Both the position numbers and the translations under genes were made by a program. Shown piece after piece: positions 6,099 through 8,779 of a DNA stretch of 8,779 nucleotides. The DNA lies in contig JAODMS010000228.1 in NCBI GenBank assembly GCA_025464925.1, positions 1 through 8,779 of the forward strand, written 5' to 3'. This stretch comes from Arthrobacter sp. Lineage in GTDB: Bacteria; Actinomycetota; Actinomycetes; Actinomycetales; Micrococcaceae. Below the pieces are notes generated by a model. The model was given only the letters and a program-made list of their open reading frames with translations, searched no databases and was not told the DNA's origin. Numbering within the stretch: the first letter of the stretch is position 1; every line of letters starts with the position of its first letter.

Positions 6099-6770
6099 AT
6101 GCAGACCATCAAGCGCACTACGTTCGCCGTTACGGGTATCGCTGCTGTAACCATGCTCACCCTCACTGCCTGTGGCGGAACCACCCCGGCTTCCAGCCCT
6201 ACGACGCCGGCTTCCACGCCGATGGCCTCCAGCCCAGCACCGGCGCCGGCCACCAGCTCGGCAGCCGCAATGGATCCGGCAACTGACCTCGCCGGCCCGG
6301 GCTGCGCAGCCTACGCCGCCCAGGTGCCCAGCGGCGCCGGCTCGGTATCCGGAATGGCCCTTGATCCGGTAGCCACCGCCGCCTCCAACAACCCGCTCCT
6401 CAAGACCCTGACCGCCGCCGTATCCGGCCAGCTCAACCCCAAGGTCAACCTGGTGGACACGCTCAACGGCAGCGAATTCACGGTCTTCGCCCCGGTGGAT
6501 GACGCGTTCGCCAAGATCGACCCCGCCACCATCGAGACGCTGAAGACGGACGACGCCCTGCTCAGCAAGATCCTGACCTACCACGTTGTTCCCGGCCAGG
6601 TCACGCCGGACAAGATCGCCGGCACGCACGCCACGGTCCAGGGCGGATCCGTGACGGTCACGGGCACCAAGGACGCCCTCAAGGTTGACGGCGCCAACGT
6701 CATCTGCGGCGGCGTCAAGACTGCCAACGCCACTGTTTACCTGATCGACTCCGTCCTGATGCCCAAGTAG
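6099..6770 (+). CDS. FAS1 (fasciclin) domain lipoprotein, MPT70/MPT83-like
   Basis: A surface lipoprotein of 223 residues with an adhesion-type FAS1 domain. The signal peptide ends in lipobox LTAC, so Cys25 should be lipidated after cleavage. A Ser/Thr/Pro/Ala-rich linker spans about 26-58. The FAS1 domain (about 60-222) carries the H1 box [11 protein letters not shown] (127-137), the central YHVV (Tyr161, His162) and the H2 box [12 protein letters not shown] (211-222). Cys69 in GPGCAAY and Cys203 in VICGGV match the cysteine pair that forms a disulfide in mycobacterial MPT70-type proteins (from memory). AAGGAG (6085-6090), eight bases before ATG, supports the start. No sigK or anti-sigma gene lies in the window. 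The exact ligand is unknown; cell-surface or matrix adhesion is the family-level expectation. Confidence 0.93.
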   Translation: MQTIKRTTFAVTGIAAVTMLTLTACGGTTPASSPTTPASTPMASSPAPAPATSSAAAMDPATDLAGPGCAAYAAQVPSGAGSVSGMALDPVATAASNNPLLKTLTAAVSGQLNPKVNLVDTLNGSEFTVFAPVDDAFAKIDPATIETLKTDDALLSKILTYHVVPGQVTPDKIAGTHATVQGGSVTVTGTKDALKVDGANVICGGVKTANATVYLIDSVLMPK

Positions 6771-6825
6771 GCAGCACAAGCACTCCTGCTCCGGTTCCAG
6801 ACTGACTCCCTGGACCTCCCAGGAG

Positions 6826-6864
6826 AAGCGAAGGCCCGCGCCAATCGGCGCGGGCCTTCGCTTT
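6826..6864. terminator. Strong terminator after the fasciclin gene
   Basis: A perfect 17-bp GC-rich stem (6826-6842 with 6847-6863) has loop AATC and ends in TTT on the plus strand. It lies about 55 bases after the FAS1 stop and separates it from the binding-protein gene. Confidence 0.93.
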
Positions 6865-6892
6865 GCTACGGATAGCCGACTCCGCGGTCAAC

Positions 6893-6898
6893 TAGACT
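6893..6898 (+). promoter_or_regulatory. Possible -10 box of the binding-protein gene
   Basis: TAGACT fits the actinobacterial TAnnnT pattern and lies about 53 bases before the preferred GTG start, just past the terminator. No -35 is recognisable at the usual distance. Confidence 0.35.
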
Positions 6899-6950
6899 GG
6901 TGGCTGTTCCGCAGCCGGCGGCCCATCCAGTTCCCAGAGGTGGTATTCGA

Positions 6951-8623
6951 GTGCCCAGCAGTACCTTGCGCCGCATTGCAGCGGGTATCGGCGCCGTCCT
7001 TCTTCTGCTGCCGCTCTCCTCATGCACCGGAGTTCCCACCCCCGTCCCGGGCTCCCCGACTGCCGCACCCAGCTCACCCGACGCCGCACCCAGCGCCGTC
7101 TTCACGTTTGGCACGGCCTCCCAGCCACTCGGCCTCGACCCTGCCCTGGTGTCCGACGTGGAGTCCTACCGGATCACCCGGCAGGTGTTGGAGGGACTCG
7201 TCGGCGTGGACCAAACCACCGGCCAGCCCACGCCCTTGCTCGCCACGGAGTGGAACCAGAGTGATGAAGGCCGGGCCTACACCTTCAAGCTGCGCGAAAA
7301 AGTGACATTCCAGGACGGGGCGCCGTTCGACGCCGCCGCCGTCTGCAGCAACTTCAACCGCTGGTTCAACTTCCCGGAAGCCCTCCGCCAACAGGCCACC
7401 GGAACCACCTTCAAGGGCGTTTTCAAGGCCCACGCGGACCAGGCGTCACTCTCCATCTACAAGGGCTGTACGGCCTTGGCTGCAGGCGACGTGCGGATCG
7501 AGCTCACCCAGCCCTTCACTGGATTCCTCCAGACCCTGACCCTCCCGGCCTTCGCCATGTCCTCGCCGCAGGCCATGGCGGCGCAAAATGCGGACGTCCT
7601 GGACCAAAGCAGGGACGGCCAGCCCGTGTCCGCCTACGCCCTTCACCCGGTGGGGACCGGGCCCTACGTTTTCACGTCCTGGGACCAGGGCAGCGTCACC
7701 CTGTCCAGCAACAAAAACTACTGGGGCGACAAGGGACAGATCGAAACCGTCAGCTTCGTCACCTACGACCACCCCCAGACGCGGATGCAAGCCCTGCTTG
7801 ACGGCAAGATCGATGCCTATGACACGGTGACGGTGGGCAACTTCGACCAGCTGGTCAAGCGCGGCAAGCAGATCATCCAGCGGGACCCTTTCTCCGTGAT
7901 GTACCTGGGAATGAACCAGGAAGTTCCCATCCTGCAGAACCTCAAGGTCCGCCAGGCCATCGAAATGGCAGTGGACAAAGAGACACTGATCCGCCGGTTC
8001 TTCATCGACAACACCGCCCAGGCCTCCCAGTTCGTTCCGCCCAAGCTCAGCGGCTTCAACAACAACGCACCGTCCCTCGGCCATAACCCGGCCAAGGCCA
8101 AGGAGCTGCTCGCCGAAGCCGGCTATCAGGGCGAAGAACTGAAGTTCTACTACCCGCTGAATGTCACCCGGCCCTACCTGCCGACCCGGAAAAGATCTAT
8201 GCGGAGATCAGCAGGGAACTGACCGCCGTCGGGCTCAACATCAAGCCGATGCCCGTCGATTGGTCCGACGGTTACTTGCAGAAGGTCACTTCCCCCGGAG
8301 ACCACGGCCTCCACCTCCTCGGCTGGAACGGGTCCTACGCGGATCAGGACAACTTCGTGGGCCCGCTCTTCGGCGAAAAGACCGGCGAATTCGGTTACCA
8401 GGATCCGCAGGTCTTCTCCAAGATCGCCCGGGCCCGGGGCCTGCCGGACGGCAAGGAACGCACGGAGCAGTACCAGACGATCAATGCGCAGATCGCCGCC
8501 ACGGTGCCCGCCGTCCCGATCGCGTTCCCGATCTCGGCACTGGCCCTGTCCGACCGTGTCCTCCAGTACCCCGCCTCGCCTGTCCTGAATGAAGTTTTCA
8601 CACACGTCGAGCTGAAGCCTTGA
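6951..8623 (+). pseudogene. ABC transporter substrate-binding lipoprotein (family 5, oligopeptide/dipeptide type), frameshifted
   Basis: An exported solute-binding protein of the DppA/OppA family. GTG 6951 is preferred over GTG 6900 because AGAGGTGG (6936-6943) stands seven bases before it. The signal peptide ends in lipobox LSSC (Cys25), followed by a Pro/Ser/Ala linker. Family features are FGTASQPLGLDPALVSD, RQVLEGLVGVD, LREKVTFQDGAPFDAAAVCSNFNRW, HPVGTGPYVFTSW and RQAIEMAVDKETLIRRFF. After Pro411 (codon 8181-8183) this frame leaves the family and stops at 8222. The family sequence resumes one frame over at 8183 (DPEKIYAEISRELTAVGLNIKP) and runs to the stop at 8623. One missing base, probably a G near 8183/8184, would restore a 557-residue protein of normal family length. 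It is either a recent inactivating mutation or a sequencing error. No permease or ATPase gene is adjacent in the window. Confidence 0.88.
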
Positions 8624-8629
8624 CGGACT

Positions 8630-8667
8630 GGCCCAATTTCAGTTAGTGGGCCGTGCGGGGATATTCT
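8630..8667 (+). promoter_or_regulatory. Weak hairpin and -10 candidate upstream of mqo
   Basis: GGCCCA (8630-8635) can pair with TGGGCC (8647-8652) across an 11-base loop. There is no T tract, so it is a poor terminator for the binding-protein gene and may instead be an operator. TATTCT at 8662-8667 is a plausible -10 for mqo, with no strong -35 (TTCAGT at 8638-8643, 18 bases away). Confidence 0.35.
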
Positions 8668-8701
8668 GTGACAGCCAGAGCCGCTGCTATCGGAGACTGA
8701 T

Positions 8702-8779
8702 GTGACTTTCATTTCCAAGACCCAACATGCCGACGTCGTCCTGATTGGCGGCGGCGTCATGAGCGCCACGCTCGGCGCC
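8702..8779 (+). CDS. mqo: Malate:quinone oxidoreductase, N-terminal fragment (runs off the window)
   Basis: Only the first 26 codons are present, cut by the window edge. They encode an N-terminus ending [17 protein letters not shown], which I recognise as the Rossmann FAD-binding start (GGGxMSAT) of membrane-associated malate:quinone oxidoreductase. That enzyme oxidises malate to oxaloacetate and passes electrons to the quinone pool. The start is GTG at 8702, with GGAG (8692-8695) six bases upstream. The ATG at 8700 that overlaps it is followed at once by TGA. The match is strong for the visible part, but the rest of the protein cannot be examined. Confidence 0.88.
   Translation, partial: MTFISKTQHADVVLIGGGVMSATLGA

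Noticed and set aside
5346..6779. A 477-codon minus-strand open frame crossing the peroxiredoxin, tRNA-Leu and fasciclin genes
   Set aside because: It runs antisense through a tRNA and two well-supported genes; low stop density in high-GC DNA explains it.
8175..8195. Programmed -1 frameshifting in the binding-protein gene
   Set aside because: No X-XXY-YYZ slippery heptamer is present at the junction, and this family is not known for recoding.

Overview
The window is high-GC actinobacterial chromosome. The protein flavour (an MPT70/MPT83-like fasciclin lipoprotein, a secreted LysM plus transglycosylase protein, an Mqo N-terminus, Ala/Pro-rich linkers, GTG starts) best fits a Micrococcaceae member of the Arthrobacter/Pseudarthrobacter type. 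The genus is inferred from memory of such proteins, not from a search.

Layout. tRNA-Lys(CTT) at 52-127 is followed by a hairpin terminator. That terminator also separates it from a convergent class A penicillin-binding protein (222-2390, minus). A GC-rich 340-base gap divides the PBP from a divergent secreted cell-wall protein with three LysM repeats and a lytic-transglycosylase domain (2731-3876, plus). The two genes form a synthase/hydrolase pair acting on peptidoglycan. Next, on the minus strand, come two very small genes (66 aa with a perfect Shine-Dalgarno; 48 aa less certain) and a MarR-family regulator. The regulator is divergent from a Bcp-type peroxiredoxin (5142-5615, plus). Then come tRNA-Leu(TAG), with its own promoter, a folded leader and a 17-bp TTCG-loop terminator, and a FAS1-domain lipoprotein (6099-6770). 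Upstream of the lipoprotein lie a cluster of inverted repeats and a SigK-like promoter candidate. Finally there is an oligopeptide-type ABC substrate-binding lipoprotein broken by an apparent one-base deletion near 8183, and the first 26 codons of malate:quinone oxidoreductase, which runs off the window.

Most of the window is envelope biology and housekeeping: wall synthesis and remodelling, surface lipoproteins, peroxide defence and two tRNAs. I see no mobile element, CRISPR array, phage gene or multigene novel system. The observations most worth checking are the SigK-like promoter on the fasciclin gene, the inverted-repeat cluster above it, the frameshift in the binding-protein gene, the leaderless start of the MarR gene, the small genes, and the folded leader in front of tRNA-Leu.
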